Positions 62,475 to 62,552 of a stretch of 62,552 nucleotides of DNA are shown here, in pieces. Location: positions 1 to 62,552 of the forward strand of contig NZ_FPBH01000045.1 in the NCBI RefSeq assembly GCF_900116445.1, given 5' to 3'. The stretch is from Paraburkholderia aspalathi (GTDB lineage Bacteria; Pseudomonadota; Gammaproteobacteria; Burkholderiales; Burkholderiaceae). Both the position numbers and the translations under genes were made by a program. Numbering within the stretch: the first letter of the stretch is position 1; each line of letters starts with the position of its first letter. The notes below the pieces were generated by a model. The model saw nothing but the letters and a program-made list of their open reading frames with translations, was not told where the DNA came from and ran no database searches.

Positions 62475-62552
62475 AAACGCGCGTGATCACCTAGACTAAA
62501 TCAACCCGCTGAAACAAGAGGCGCAGATGGGGCGATTTGTCGAAGGTGCGGA

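Noticed and set aside
1..62552. CRISPR arrays, tRNA or rRNA genes, complete insertion sequences
   Set aside because: None seen by eye. No regularly spaced repeats, no tRNA-like arms and no transposase frame were recognised, but a covariance-model scan was not possible.

Overview
The window is GC-rich DNA, most likely from a member of the Burkholderiales close to Burkholderia, Paraburkholderia or Caballeronia. It looks like an accessory part of a secondary chromosome or megaplasmid. The clues are an imuA-imuB-dnaE2 mutasome, a pentapeptide MXKDX-type secreted protein, DUF3008 and DUF1059 proteins, and many small proteins of Burkholderia type. No rRNA, tRNA, ribosomal protein or CRISPR array was seen. 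This assignment is inference from gene content; no search was run.

0-7.6 kb: two DUF1016 (YhcG-like, PD-(D/E)XK) nuclease genes bracket a block of unrecognised genes. The second nuclease is coupled to an HU-like gene. Each nuclease gene carries two palindromes at the same place in its coding sequence. 8-36 kb: a loose mix of signalling genes (orphan ParD-like antitoxin overlapping a CheB-CheR-PAS-histidine kinase, with a response regulator; Crp/Fnr regulator; RsbRD-type kinase; receivers), small secreted proteins and lipoproteins (one an RNase Sa-like protein without its catalytic acid and base), Pcm, CBS, an acyltransferase, a SulP transporter, a 2OG-Fe(II) oxygenase and a PRC-barrel protein. 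Several genes here are broken: an ABC exporter, a zinc-ribbon protein, a truncated hybrid kinase and a receiver fragment.

37-54 kb is a defence island. In order it holds a HEPN-like protein, two OLD-family ATPase-TOPRIM nucleases, an operon of small protein - 5-methylcytosine methyltransferase - putative restriction endonuclease, a HEPN-like protein with a P-loop ATPase, a decayed HEPN-like pseudogene, a tyrosine integrase, a candidate structured RNA, and a Gabija-like pair (OLD nuclease plus short UvrD-like helicase). Two families of short dispersed repeats occur both here and in the 4.6-6 kb block and lie at module junctions.

54-61 kb is an SOS mutagenesis locus: imuA, imuB, dnaE2 and a SRAP (YedK/HMCES-like) gene read leftward from a canonical LexA box. 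The same box lies in front of a divergent, tightly overlapping three-gene operon of unknown function. The right end holds an arsN2 acetyltransferase remnant and a C-terminally short mnmH (selU) gene.

The strongest leads are the palindromes inside both DUF1016 genes, the methyltransferase/nuclease/HEPN/ATPase cluster at 42.9-48.1 kb, and the unknown operon sharing the LexA box with the mutasome.
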